Positions 1-13,309 are shown, counted from the first letter of the stretch. The stretch is 64,000 bases of DNA from Embiotoca jacksoni (GCA_022577435.1 JAKOON010000012.1:8487412-8551411), one strand, 5' to 3'. Translations and numbers: made by a program. The notes: generated by a model not told the origin, from the sequence alone.

Positions 1-37
1 GTTGTGAATCAGGAAGTAAATAAAGCCGTAAACTCAC

Positions 38-3000
38 CTGCACGACCATAACAGTTTTGCTGCCTTTGCCCAGGGAGTCTTGTAATAAGTATGTAAGGCG
101 GGAGTTCCTGAAGGGGATGTGAGTGTGCCGACCTCGTAGTGCCTGAATTACGTCTCCCAGTGCCAGCAAGGAGCGGTTGATATTCTGGGCCTCTTTCAGC
201 CTCTCTCCCTCTGCACCAGACTTCCATACCCTCTCCGAGCCAGCCAGGTCCACCAGGTTCAGCTTGCCTGTGAATGATTAGTAAAGCATGTTGAAATCAC
301 TGGATGACTAATAGTTACAGCCCTCAGCCCCTTATGTTTACAATATGTATTAATAAAGAGCCCATCAGACACTTTCTCCTCTGGGAGGAGAACACGCTTG
401 CATGACCGACCCGTGGTTTTGGACCCGGAGGCGAGGTCGGTGCCCTGAACGGTGATGCACAGCAAAGCATGGGAGCGAGAGCTGTGCTGGTTCATCTGAG
501 TGCCGAAGGTGATCCTGTTCCTTCGGGCTGTGGCTAAAATCTTGATAAACACAAAATCACTTGGCATCAGTGCAAATCTGTGATTCATTAAACTGTCTCA
601 GTGTGGGTGTTAATAAAAACAAAAGTGGGCAAACATCTGTCACCTTCTTAATGTGCTGAAAGCTCTTAACTTCGATGACCCTGAGGCCCGGTACATGCAG
701 CTGTCCTGTTCCGTCCGGGTTGATCTTTATGTCCAGTTTCTCGCCATCCTTACTCAGCAGGTCTCTGAAAAACAAAGAATGACTATGACCATCTACCAGC
801 AGTATTATTTAGCTAAAACACTTTCTAGAGAAAGTGGAATCACTGCTACTTGGTTGTATGCCATGGGGCGGTACAACCAGTCGAGTAGCAGTTTACATCC
901 ATATCTGTCAAGACTCATAAATGATATATGCAGTGAAGAGGAATCATTATGCGTTCTCATGCTTGGCTAATAAAGCTGATTCTGAGAACACAAATTTGTA
1001 GCCATGACAGGAGACGATGCTTTAAAGATCTAGGTTTTGCTCTGGATTTGGTTACGAGTTATGGCAACAAACATATTTGATTGAGTCACAGTGGCCTTTG
1101 ACCACAAAAATGTTGTCCTCTATTCCAAGTGAATGTTTGTGCCAAGTTTGAATTAATTTCCCCAAGGTGTTCCTGGGATAATGTGTTCGCAAGGACGGGA
1201 CAGATAAATGGGAGGAAAGGCAGAACTTTGACCCACTTTGTCATGTCCGTCGCGATCCGTAGCACGACGTTTGTAGTCAAAAGAAAAATAATGTAGCGTC
1301 CTGTACCTTAGCACCTCATTGTAGATCTCCACAGAGCTGACAGTGACAGTGTAGGACCACATGTCCTTCCTCTCTTCAATCACATTGAAGAGTTGTTTCA
1401 AGGCTCGCTGGTTGATGCCTGGGTTTTCCACACTGCCCTGGAAATCAAAGGATACTTCGCTTGCATTGTACACTCTTTGATATAAACAGGCGCTGCAATA
1501 ATCAGTGTCTTATATCACTCTCTGCTTCCAGTCATGCTGTAAAACTAGAGCGTATACCTCCATAGTGTAGGTTTTTCCAGAGCCTGTCTGTCCATATGCG
1601 AAGATACAGACATGATAGCCATCGATGCAGGACGTCACAAGAGGTTCAATCTCCTGAAAGACCTGATGAACCCAAATGAAGGGTCAGAGTTCTTGCTACA
1701 ATAATATTTCCTTCATATGCGTGTCTTTGTCAGTACCTCATCCTGAGTGGCCTGCGGGTGGAAGACCTTGTCCAGTTCAAACATGCGACCCTTTCCTTTG
1801 CTCAGCACGGTGAGGGAAGACTCGTTGTTGGGGTCATTCGTCACGACAGCAGACTGGCCCTCCTCGTGCTGGTCCTCCTTCAGCACAGGCTTCACGCGAC
1901 ACAGCACGCGGATGTTGCCTAAAAACAGCAGGCTCAGTCAGTGAAGCAGATTTTTATTTCCTGCAGCGAATTTGATCTTTTCATTCTTTATACCTTTGAG
2001 CTCCACCAGCTGCTCATGGTACTTCCTGCGCAGTGCAACCTCCTTCCTATATTTCTCCAGGAGATCTTTATTGGCTTCAGACATCTCGCTAATAGCTGCT
2101 GAAATCTGCCAAAGACAAAAGAATTTACAAAACTGTCTACTGGGATTTTTGATTGGGTCAGATGTTCGACCCGTCCCTTTAACACAGGTTTCGAGGAATG
2201 ACGTCACAGTACGTACCTGTTTTTTTGCATCATTGATAGCTACTCCATAAAACTCTGAAAAGTTTTGTACTTGGCTTCTCAGACTGGTGTAGTCTGTCTT
2301 CATGGAGCGTAAAGTCGGAGGGAGCGCTGTCAGACGCTTCTGCAAACCTGGAAAGGAAAAACCCATGTAGACTCAAATCAATCTGACATTTTTCTTTAAA
2401 TTTCTTGTGTGCAGAAACCAAGATTTCTGTCTTTTTTTAGGGGGTTAAATGACTTGGTGTAACTCACTGAAGAACTGGTCCTGCAGGCTCTGAAAGTGTT
2501 CTGCTGAACAGGTGGCAGCAGCCTTCACGGCCTCCTCCTTCCTCTCCTCCAAGTGGCCGATCTCTTTCAGCAGTTCCTCCCTCAGTTTACTGATTTCTCG
2601 CTCATACGCCGCAATCTGTAAAAGGTTCAGCACAGCACTTTGTCAGTCTGTCAACTCGACTGCTCCAATCTGTGCAGGTTCAGCTCTGTAATTAGTTCAT
2701 CTGTCAAGGAAATTGATCAAGGTTGTGAATTTGCAGCAACAATGTGTAAACATCCTCAGTCCGCTTTTCATTTTGTCTCATTTGATCATCTGATCTCTGA
2801 ACAGCATGAGCTTTATTTTCTACTTAGGATGTTGTCAGTTCTGTCTCTTTATTTTTTAATCAGAATTGATGGCATCCGGAGGAGAACCTGTAATTTGTTG
2901 CCAGATTTCATGACTCTCGGTGGCCCGCAGCCAACATGAATAATTTCTGTACTGATGGATATTAGGCATTATTATAGAGCATTATTGTCAAAAGCCTGTA

Positions 3001-6000
3001 GAATGGTTCCCCTTACAATTTAGCTCAAGCGTGGTGCTGCTGATCTAAAAACACAAGTTACATGACTCATGCTAATCAAAATTGATATTTTTGTATGTAT
3101 ATCTACTCAAAAGCTAATTTGAAAGATAAAAATTGATGCCAAAACTAATTTTGAATGCTGTTGCCTCTGTTTGTTACCTTGTGCTGCAGATTACAGCTGT
3201 ATTCATCTGACTTTCTGATCTGTTCCTCCAGCTGTTTGCAGCGGTCGTTCTGACTGGACAGCCTTTCGGTCAGCAGTTCGTTCCTCTGTCTGGCTTTGTT
3301 CAGCTGTTTAACCGTAGATGGTGATTCCACCTCCACAGTCTGTGTGACATACTGGCAGAGAAAATACATTTAGTTGGGGTCATGCTCTCCCAAAAAACAT
3401 AAAAAGATATTGTCAAAATACCTCAAATATAAACATTGTTGTATTTCCAGTTATTAAATTTCATCCTGAAATCCATCAACAAAGCAATATTATCATTTCA
3501 TTTACAGCTCATCAGCTGCTCGTCATCGCTCAAACCCATTTGATAAATCCTTAAGGATCAGATTTACCTTCACCACTGGCTCCTTGCCTCTCTCTCTGTC
3601 CAACTCCAGCTGCAGCTCTCTCACTCTGTCCTCTCGTTTCCTCAGCTCTTCACCTCTTCTCCACTCGCACTGTTCACTCTGTCGCTCCAGATGTGACACC
3701 TGCTCAGCACGCTGCTGCAGGGAGATCTCCAGCTGCTGCACTCTGCTGCGGAGGTTCTCGTTTTCCTAACAGGGCATAAAAAAAAAACAACAGGTAAATT
3801 ACGCGTGTAAGTGAGTTTGCTGTGCTTAATGTCTGTCTTAGTGGCACATCAGTGAGCTCTCAGCTTTGCTGGCTGGTGCCTCTCACCTTGATGAGCATGC
3901 TGCTCGACTGGGAGGGAATGGCTGACAGCTGCTGCAGGAGGCCTTGGGTAACGCTCAGGCTCTGTTTCAGACTCTCGTTCTCTGCTGACAGACACAGCAC
4001 CCGCTTCTCTGAGTCCGTGGCCCCCTGAAGAAATGCAACATAAGGCTGAGTTCCAGTTAACAATCAGATATAAATCAAGACCAAAATTCTTTTACCTTTG
4101 ATTTCCTCATATTTTTGCCCTTGTAGTTGAGTGTTTCTTCATCAATTTAGAATTAAGGCATTAAGCTGACTGCTGCTTGGTATTTATAGCACCATTTTTG
4201 TAATAAGTCTGTGTGGGAGTGTTGCTGATGACGTGGGAAGTGACCAAGACTTGGGAAATGATTGAATCAATAGTTTGTAGCACTTACAGTGGACGTTCTC
4301 AGCCTTGACAGCTCCTCCTCACGCTCCTCGATGCAGCTCTTGAGCTCATCAATCTGTGCAAAATTGGAACAGTTACAGATCTGGTTAAAATGTTTGAGAG
4401 AATATTGACATTTGTAGCACGGCTATTTTTTTTTTATGTGTAACTTTTATCTAACCAAGAATATTCTTGGCATTCTTTTTCTCCTGGTCAAAACGGCAGC
4501 GTCGGGTAGATTCAGCAGCATTACATGATGTCTCCATTTAGCAAATATCCATAATAACATACAACCTGTTAGGCATACTACAATTATGAAGATATTCTTG
4601 AATAGTTTGAGGTATGTTTGAAATATGAATTCTAATGAAAGTTACAATTAATTTTGGGCAATATTGTAATGAAAAATTGGATCAATTATTTAAGGATTTC
4701 AGGCAGCATTCAGTCTTGTAAAATGGGTGTAGGTGGGGAGCAAACTAACATGCAGCTGTGTACCTGCTGTTGAAAGGCTTGTATACGAGAGTGTCTGTCT
4801 CTGTCCTTCTGCTCCAGCTGTGAGTGCAGCAGACGGAGTTCTCCTCTCAGCTTACTCCTCTCTCCCTGCAGGCCATACAGGGACTCCACCAGCCTGTGAA
4901 CCCCGGCTTGTGTCGCTGCATCACTGCTGCACTCACCTGGGAGACAAAAAGAAGAGCTGTTATTATTATAATCAGGCTTAGTAAAACAAACATCATCAAT
5001 AATCATATTCAGTTATCTTTGTAACCATATTAGGCCAGTCAGAAATAGCTCCACTCCATTACCTCTGAACTTCCTTTGACCTGTTTTCCATATGTAATCT
5101 TTTGATTTACGAGCATTTTCCACAGCACATGTAAAAGCTTGCATGCAAGTGTAATATTAATGAACATTAAAGATGCACTTAAAAGCTCTTTCACGCACCA
5201 CGTAGTCACCATGCACTGGAGGAAATTAACATTAGGCCTCAATGGGATTACTCCATCTTATCATGTGCAGCCTAGCTCAAGTGCAGAACCAAGATTCAAG
5301 TTTCTAAGATGCAACAACATACTCGAAGTCCTCTATTGTCCAACAGGAACCTGAGCATCATGTCCAACAATATTTGAATCACTTTCCTCCCCTCAATGAT
5401 TTATCAGGCTCTGTCACCTCTAATTTTCCTCAGCAGGGCTTCATGCTAATTTTATCAACACGCCATGTGAGGTCAGCTGTGTCACAATGGTGCGGAGAGA
5501 GGTGGTGGTGCCAGAGAGGAAAAAAACAGAAGGAGGAGAGGCTACAGCTGTGCATCATGTATAAATGTACACATGATGCCCTCCGTAAGTCTGCAGACGC
5601 CCTGAAATAGCATTGAAAATTTTAAAACAGCAGCGTGAAATGATGCATAAAAACGATTTCCTCCAACTGAAAAACACGACGACAAAGTAAACGTAGAACT
5701 TTCCATTTTGTCCACCTGATAGAGCACAAACCATTCATTTAAATGATACACTGAATAAAAGATCACACCACAGCCAAAATTTGAGACGCACGGTATCACT
5801 ACATTTCAACCTGCACGTTGCGCTTTACCAAACAAACACACCAAAGAGCCTCAGGCTATTTTTAGGCCAACACGTTTACACGTGCCACCTAACATGTGCC
5901 AGACCTTGTAAGTGCATTTGCAGGGAATAAAACTGCACTAACAGCCGTGTTTTATTCATGACAGGGAGTCACAGAGTCACTACACAAGAACCAAAGACGC

Positions 6001-8091
6001 TCGTCACACACTCATCTATCTTTGTCCAGCAACTGTTAGTACACGTGACATCCTCTGCTTAAACATGCCAACACACAGAGACCTAATTTGAGTTATCATG
6101 CATGCAATCATACACACTGACGTGTTTTTCTAAGGCTGCACCAGTCAGCCTAAGGTCAGAGATCTGCCTACAGTTTCTTGCAGTTATGCGCTTGTTTACA
6201 AGCTGAACATATGCACAGCAGAGACGGAGAGAAGAAAGTGACGCTGGTGGGTCTGCCTGTCTGCTCTGAGGTCAAAGACCCATCTGGTCAAAGCTGAAAC
6301 ACAGCAGACACACACATCTAAAACTCTCAGGTTAGCTGAAGCTGTACAGTGTTAGTCGGGCCTCTGTGACATCACAAAAGCAGAATGACTCGCACCAACA
6401 CACTTATAAATCTAATCAGTCTGTTCCTCTGCTGCTGACTGTGTTCTTCTGTTAAAAGTTTGTTCATGTTTTTAGAACTGGGTAAGTGGACAAAAAAAAC
6501 AAAAACACAATATGTAACTGAAATACTTCATATCCCTTAATAATACATTTCAAACATCATTTGTTGTCTCCCCTCTCTTTAAATACTCTGTCCTTCTCAA
6601 TTATGTTCACATTTTTATATAAAAAAAAAATTATATATCTGGACTGCAAATGAGAACACAAATCTTTCTCATTTATATTACATAACCAGTGGGTTATAAC
6701 CAGCATGTGAGAGTGGCTTTCTTTATTTATGATCCTGCTAATTCATCTCCCTCTATCCATCAGATGATCTCATGTCATGAATCTACCTTTTGTCCCCTGT
6801 GCAATTTGCTGCTCCACTCTTCACACCAGCCCATCTAATCTGTGTGTGTGGTTATTGGAAAAAAACCCATGACCTCTACCTCTCTGTTTTTTCATCATCC
6901 TCACACCCACTGCATGGTAATGGAAAACCATTACTCGAGAACCGTATTTTCCCTCCCCCTTTACCACCCCCCTTCTCCTCTTCCTTTGTCCCTTTCCCTT
7001 CTCCCTCACCCTCGCTCAGTGGGCTGGGGGTCTGTTGCTGGCTGATGGCCTCCTCCAGGCTGCTGATGATGCTGTTCTTGTCCCGGAGGCGCTGGCGGTA
7101 GGAGGCTCGCAGGGCCTTCATCTGGCGGCGGTGCTGGACGCGGTGCCTCTTGAGCTGGACCCGGTACTGGTCGACCTGCTGCTGCAGCTGCTGGAAGTGA
7201 GAGTACTGCTCCAGAAAACTCAGCAAGTGGGACATCACTGCCACCAGGGGAGACTCTGCCAACTGTGCAGTAAAGAAGCACACGCGCAAAGATCAGTAAC
7301 AGTGCAGGACACCTATTTCGGGAAGTGGAATTTATGTTGCTGCATCAAGTGGGTTCTGTGAAAACGATAACACACTCGTGCTACCTTTCCTGTTGTTTCC
7401 AGATTAACTTGGGAGGCTCTCCTCTTCTCAGCCTCCTGCTTGAAAGTCAAAAAGGCAGCCAGAGGAGTGCATGCTGGGATGTCTGGGCCATCATCCTCAT
7501 CTTCATCACTCATCTCATCACTGTCACTGCTACTGCCTGGATGACATCACATAAACAAAAAAATATCAATTAATCAATTAGGAGAAACTATTAAGACAAC
7601 AGATGCATCATACCTCTATCATACAACATTTATTTTGTGGTTAAAAAAAAAATTCTCCGAAAAGCCATTTGAGGACTCACTTGATTCACTAAGGCTAGCA
7701 CAAGCTTTTTTTCCCATTTTGGGGGTGTGGCCATTTCTCCTCCTGCTCCCTGTTTCCATGGAAACAGGTTTTGGCTCCTGAGCACAGCATCATTAATGAG
7801 GGTCAGACAGTAATACATACACACAGAATATTTACACAGTGCATACAAAGGCATGCATGCAATGAAAACACCAATCTGTACAGCCTTTATGAGGGAGCCT
7901 ATAGGCTGATGCATGCATGTTCCCGGCAAAAAAAAAAATGTTCTTCCCGACAAGACAACCCCCGAGGTTGGACATGATGTGGCTAGACATACGCCTGAGG
8001 AAGATCCACCCGCCCCCTCCAAGGCTTCCTCCTCCTCCCTCTTGAAGACAGTGTAGAAGATGTAGACCAAAAGGGAGTAGAAGGCATACAT
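38..8091 (-). CDS. kifc2: Kinesin-14 motor protein KIFC2 (3' end cut off by window edge)
   Basis: Minus-end-directed kinesin with its motor at the C-terminus; mammalian KIFC2 is mainly neuronal. Eighteen coding exons fit in frame (2640 nt, 880 codons, open at the low end): 8091-7993, 7777-7681, 7536-7385, 7262-7010, 4936-4764, 4353-4288, 4024-3887, 3765-3568, 3351-3178, 2615-2468, 2347-2217, 2105-1994, 1918-1737, 1662-1558, 1437-1307, 764-644, 540-411, 267-38. The N-terminus MYAFYSLLVYIFYTVFK and the internal GATDSEKR...ENESLKQSLS match human KIFC2 rather than KIFC3, which decides the paralogue and the start. Residues ~65-80 are Ser/acidic and ~200-575 form coiled coil. The neck GNIRV (~581) leads into the motor, with P-loop GQTGSGKT (665-672), switch I NQHSSRSH and switch II LVDLAGSE. 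All catalytic motifs are intact. The longest intron (7009-4937) shows nothing coding. The remaining motor tail lies outside the window. Confidence 0.95.
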
Positions 8092-8620
8092 CTCCACACC
8101 GTCCAAGAGTCTCTGGAAAATGACAGATGAACTCATTGGTTATAGTCACATTTAAAAAGGTGGAAGAAAGATGACAAAATTACATTTCTACTCTGATGTT
8201 GTTATATCACATAAGTATAGTGATTATCAAAGGATGCATGGTGATAAAATTTGTCGTATTACAGCAGGACTTCTCCGGGGGTTAAATATTTTTCCGTTTT
8301 AACAGTCACTCCATTCCATCATACTAAAATGTTTCATTTTCTTTACCTTATCAAATGTTTTCTCCCCTTTGGTGATGACAATCTGACCTTCCAGTCATTT
8401 GTAATCCACCTTCACGCTCCATCTGTGCTGTCAATGACAACTCTTTCTTTACAGCCCTTGTTCTCAAAGCTGAAGCAGCAGCCCAGCGCCGTGTGCAGCT
8501 CCTGTGTGGCTCCTTCTCAAACATCCTCCCTCCTCCCCTCTCTCCTCCTTCTCCATCCCTCCACTTTGCTCCATCCACAGGCTGCATCTGCTGTGAGCAT
8601 GCTCAGTGCAGTTTCCTAAT
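8092..8620 (-). promoter_or_regulatory. Putative kifc2 5' leader and promoter region
   Basis: A consensus-like 3' splice site (TTTTCCAG, minus strand) lies about 20 bp upstream of the kifc2 ATG, at ~8112. It suggests that a noncoding exon is spliced onto the first coding exon. The purine-rich minus-strand stretch at ~8440-8600 is a candidate for that exon. No TATA box or CpG island is obvious. An in-frame upstream ATG at 8136 lies on the intron side of the splice site and was not used. The exon and its limits are inferred. Confidence 0.3.
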
Positions 8621-10579
8621 CCCGCTGCAGTGGTGAAATGACAAGATAGACACAGATATGGAGACTGATGGAGCTGGTGGGGTTGATGCTGATACCAGAG
8701 GCAGGAGTCAGAGGAGGATGATGTCTCCCAGGTGCTCATAAAATTAAGAAACCGCAGCATAATGCACTTGCAAATATTGCAATGTTTGCAAGTGGCATAA
8801 AACACGATGAGCAGTACAACAGTCAGACAGTTGCACGTGTCCAAAGAGATCCTTGAAGTGCATAAAGTTACGTAACCAGTGTGATTTTTTTCATAAAACA
8901 TTTCGCTTTATTTATATTTATTTATGTAACAAGTTATGTGGACATTACATCCTTTAGTGATTATTGTTCACAAAATCAATTGAAATATTTGATGAACAAA
9001 AGGACAAAATGTGAGAAATTTCACATATACAGTGCCAAAAAGAAAAGATAAAACATTACAAGAAAGCACAAGAAGCACAATTATCATCACAAATGCCCAC
9101 AAAATGACTTAACATGTTAAGAAGTATCACAGTCCATCTCTGCCCTGAGCTTTAACAAAGGCACTGTCCCAGAGACAGGCAGGCAGCCACAGATGCCTGC
9201 ACACATACTGCAGTAAAACTGCTGAGGCAGCTGCTCACACCCCTGAAATCCTGAGAGAGAATCTGCAGCGTCCACTACAAATCTCTGTAAAGAATATCAA
9301 TATCTTGGAAGCACAACAGTGTGGACGAGCAACATCATACAGACCTCGTTTAAGTGAAAGGTGACAGATTAAAGTCATGCTAGTGACCATTACAGCTACG
9401 ACAAACCCAAGAATAAAATAAAGTGCATTGATAAGTATCAAACAGTTATGATGAGGTAAAAGCTGGGCCAAGAGCTTTGACCACTGCAGGGAGTCTTACA
9501 GTGATACTGCTGAGGCTGCAGAACAAACGTCACCCCGGGGCAACTGGATGTTTTTTGGAATCCGTAACACTAAAACTGTCAGCAGAGAGGTGTGTGCAGG
9601 GTGTCAATGGCCAAAGACTGAGTACCATGTTCTACAATGATCACAGAAAATTGCAACACTCACATGCCGGCCTCATCATTGTCAAATCAGATGACATAAT
9701 GAATTTCCCCCAGGTACTTCCTGTATGTTGGAAAAAGATGTTGTTACACCACAGTGATACAGAGCTTCATGGTTTCCTAGTCATGAATTGAGGCCATGAA
9801 CTCTCATGCAAATGGTTATTTTTCATAGTTTTCATAGAGGTATCTGTGTTTTGTATAATTCTATGCTTTTTAAAAAAAACATTTTTAGATAAAGCTCATA
9901 TAGAGTTAACGTCCTGGTTTAGCAGTAATTCCAGTAAGAGGTGAGCACAAACATCTGACTTTTGTTATCCAACTCTGGAACCTATGACCTATCTATCTGT
10001 ATGATTACTACTACTGTTATTTCTTCCAGGATTATTTCAAATGTTTTGAAAAGTTTTAGCTGTAAATTACCATGCAAACAATTTGACTTCGTTTTGAGCA
10101 GATAATATGATATAAATCAATACCAGAAGAAGATAATCTGGTTATCACTATTTTTCCATATATCCCAGGACCAATTAACTGTTTTGTTCATTAAAATTAT
10201 TATTATTTGTATTATATTCATATGTAAAATATATGTTATTCTTACGACATGTGACCTCTCAAAGAGGTCGTAGTATTGTAACAGTTAATTTGATTATTGA
10301 ATGATCTATCAGCAATCTTTTTTTTTAACCACTTTTAATTTTACTTGGTTTGTCAAAATATCTGTTTAAACTCATAAAATATATGTAGTTCATGTTTATG
10401 TAGCAAAGTAACAAATGTTTGTCATTTGATAAGGTGGAGCCAGCTGATATTATTAATTAATAATTGACTCAGGCTCATTAAACTCCAGCATTTGTCTCCC
10501 TTGTTCCCCCCTGACAGTCATTACTTTACACAGATTCTGTCCTATCATTTAGATCGCTGATTTAAATGCTGATATTACA
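8621..10579 (-). other. Probable tmem276 3' UTR and spacer to kifc2; no gene seen
   Basis: There are no codon-biased open frames or splice-bounded exons. AT-rich sequence with minus-strand AATAAA motifs (TTTATT on the plus strand at ~8907-8925) could end the tmem276 transcript, giving a 3' UTR of about 1.7 kb. The assignment rests only on position and the poly(A)-signal-like motifs. Confidence 0.4.
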
Positions 10580-11666
10580 TCAGTAAGTCACATCCAACAG
10601 GAACTTGTTGAGAGCCAACGTTGAGGCCCAGCAGCCTATCGACAATGACCCTTTTAAAAGCCACTTCATCAGTCCTGCTGCAGCAGCTGGAGAAATGAGT
10701 GGACCAAAAGTGTTGGGTCCAACCCGCCGAGCCACAAGTAACGGCAGGCTGAGGGCCACGCTGCCAAAGGCCCCTAAAGCATTACCTGCGAACAGACAGA
10801 CAGTCAGACAGCAGGACAGAGATGACAGGCCCAGGCAGCCAGTCATGATCAAGAGCGCATCTGTTGAGAGCCTGTCAGAGAGTCCGAGCAGCAGACAGGA
10901 GCCACACAGGAGAATATTGGCCGTGTTGCGGTCTTGGCTGAGCCACAGGAAGTCGAAGGAGAGCAACGTGGGAGCCAGCACCTCACCGGCCCACTCTATT
11001 TCGCTTTGGAGGGAGGTGAAGTCTGAGCCGGAGGGACGCAAGACGCACAGCGCTGCAGAGAGCCCGAGCAAGAAGAAGCCGACTGAAGGGCCCCTGTGGT
11101 TCTGCAGAGAGGTGGAAGCAGAGGTGGCAGCAAAATTACAACGTAGGAAGTTAACTAAAGGCAGACTGGATTCATTGATTTACAAACCTCCAATTAAAAA
11201 TATTAGCAGTAAGATGTGCATGCATACATTTATTTTATATTAAAAAATAATAATAATAGGAATTTCATTAAAAAAAACACCCAGTAGAGGAAGGCAACTG
11301 AAGAAAGTACTATTATTTTTATTGTTGATTAATCCACAGCTATTTCTCAATTAATTATCAATCATTTAGCAGAGCCTGATTTTTTTTTTTTTTTTCCAAA
11401 GACACTTAACTTTTCAATAAAACTATTCCGTTTACTATTATCTACGAGAAGGAAAAGTAGCTAATTCTCATATTTGAAATACTGAAAACACAAAATATGT
11501 TTTTTTTTTATGCTTGAAAACATAAACCGTTCACTATCAACGCAGCTACATTGGCACTACACTGAGTTACACCCACCTTAAAGAGTTTATAAGAAGAGTA
11601 CAGTGATGTGGCAGACAAAGTGATGTTGGAACATGTTGTGAGCCACTCTGTTACACAGGACGCCAT
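10580..11666 (-). CDS. tmem276: Transmembrane protein 276
   Basis: Small multi-pass membrane protein of unknown function. Two coding exons, 11666-11577 (90 nt) and 11101-10580 (522 nt), give 203 aa. Exon 1 starts MASCVTEWLTTC and ends at AAG|GTGGGT. Exon 2 follows a CTCTGCAG acceptor in phase 0. The motif LSFDFLWLSQDRNTANILL closely resembles human TMEM276 (LAFDFHWVNGDRSSANLLL; formerly annotated as part of CYHR1/ZFTRAF1). Hydrophobic stretches near residues 34-50, 70-105, 112-155 and 175-195 suggest four or five membrane spans. A plus-strand frame over the same interval (10605-11243) is an antisense shadow. In humans TMEM276 and KIFC2 both lie in 8q24.3, and they are neighbours here too. The function of the family is not established. 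Confidence 0.88.
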
Positions 11667-11726
11667 TGATCCTGAAGACGAGTGAGTGACACGCCTGAAA
11701 ACATCCGCGAGCCTGGCAACGCCACC

Positions 11727-11741
11727 GTTGCTAACGGCAAC
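11727..11741. promoter_or_regulatory. RFX X-box-like motif upstream of tmem276
   Basis: GTTGCTAACGGCAAC is a near-palindrome that fits the RFX X-box consensus GTNRCC-N(0-3)-RGYAAC at all but one half-site base. A further GGCAAC half-site lies at 11715-11720. It sits 61 bp upstream of the tmem276 ATG and about 1.6 kb from the cep72 ATG on the other strand. RFX factors drive ciliary and centrosomal genes. Binding here is inference. Confidence 0.35.
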
Positions 11742-11884
11742 AGAAGTAGTTAGTTACCTTTTATTAATGCGTCTTTTCTTAACTCTTCCAACTACATCAT
11801 GTGTCTGAATGTCGGATCGTATTTCATACATTAACACAAACCGCACGGGACCAAACTTTAGGCTGGAACAAGTAGCACGTTTGT

Positions 11885-12690
11885 TTGGACTTCTTCTTCT
11901 TCTTCTTCTTCTGTTGCTTTTTTTTTTTTTTTTTTTTTTTCATGGCGGATAGCATTCAGCGAAAGACGCATTACCGCCACCTACTTTACGGGAGTGTGGA
12001 TCAGCGTTACCTATCCTCTTACAAACAGAAAAATAAAAATAAAAACAAATTAAAAAAAAAGGTTATACCAATTCAGTGAACGAAATTATTTTACTCAATC
12101 CTGTTTATTTCAAGTATTGCAATGCACTCCCTGCCCCTGAAGTTAATGCATTTTTTTTTTTTTAGATTAAGTTCCTCAACTCTCAGCTGATCTACAGATC
12201 TACAGTATTTTGCAGTACTCACATAGTCCGATTGGGGTTTTTATTTATTGCATTGTTTTGCTAAACCTTGTGTTTCTAACCCTAAATCTGGTTAATATGT
12301 TTTCTTCCATGGTGCTTCTTCTGGATGCAATATTACCAAGATCCTTAAGTATTTTGGGTTCCCCCCCCCCAAAAAAAATAATGATCAACTCCTCATCAAA
12401 TCCTCCCCCCTGGATCACCATCTGTATCCTCTGGTCCTCCCTCACAATCTCCACTTCTCCTGATTTTCTCCGGGCTGGTCGCGACAAAATGACTCCCCCT
12501 TTTCTCCCTCCTTCTCTCAATACCTTGGCTAATCGCCATACTGTCATCACCCTCTCTCAAATCGGAGTCTCCCCCACTCTGGTCCATTCACAACACAGCT
12601 GTGCCGACCCTTCTTCAGGTCACTGTGTTCCCCCATTCTGGAAACTTCTCCTCTTTTGTCCGACCTCCTTCCAAGTCCAAAACAACGTGT
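11885..12690 (-). mobile_element. Non-LTR retrotransposon relic with (GAA)n tail
   Basis: Read on the minus strand, this ends with GTAGGTGGCGGTAATGCG, a poly-A run and (GAA)n (TTC repeat at 11889-11911 on plus). That arrangement is one I recall from the 3' ends of teleost L1-like elements. Upstream of it, minus-strand frames at ~12245-12587 are charged, of low complexity and broken, as expected of a decayed ORF1. A C10/A8 run at ~12361-12378 also interrupts them. No reverse-transcriptase domain is present, so the copy is truncated or internally deleted. The family name is not assigned. Confidence 0.5.
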
Positions 12691-13309
12691 GAAGCTTCTG
12701 CCGTTTGTTTTGACACGTGACAAGTCTAGATCTGGTCAGTGCGCAGGCTCCAAAAGATGCGTTCAATGCTACTCGTAAAGTCTGCAACTATTCCGGCAAA
12801 GATCAATACTCGAGACAATTAAACAAAGAATTATGGATATTATATGAAAACAACTTGAGTAGACGCACAACCTTTTTTTTTTTTTCATTCTCTAAAGCCC
12901 TTTGAATTGCTTGTATTTGAACATGTGCAATACAAATGAATCTAAAACAATATTATGAACGTTGCTAAAACAATCTTGCTGTCATTTAAACGGTATCTAG
13001 CTTTTGTTAAACTACAATTTTAAAACGTGTTTTAGACCTTTTTTTTCCAATTATGATTAGTTAGTTAAAAAAAAAAGTGTTAGGATTCTGAATAATTTTA
13101 TCAACATTAACCACCTTAGAAAATATTGAGAATTAAAGGCTAACTTGAATCTGGCAGTGAGGAAAATCTAGATATATTTCACAGTTCATATGAAACATTT
13201 ACACTTACTTAACTTGTTATGGGTAGTTATCTTTGAAATCAAATAGCAGAAAAGGAAAGATAGTCGTTTTCTTCAGATAGTACCTGAATGCAGCAGAGGT
13301 TCGAAAAGT

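Noticed and set aside
8092..8136. Upstream in-frame ATG of kifc2 (8136)
   Set aside because: A TTTTCCAG acceptor lies between it and the conserved MYAFYSLL start, so the upstream codons are likely intronic.
10605..11243. 212-codon plus-strand open frame
   Set aside because: It lies antisense to tmem276 exon 2, whose minus-strand reading matches a known membrane-protein family and is spliced to a good first exon. The plus-strand translation has no family match.
12210..12692. 160-codon plus-strand open frame
   Set aside because: It lies antisense to the retrotransposon relic, is rich in Ser/Pro/Ile from simple sequence, and has no family match.
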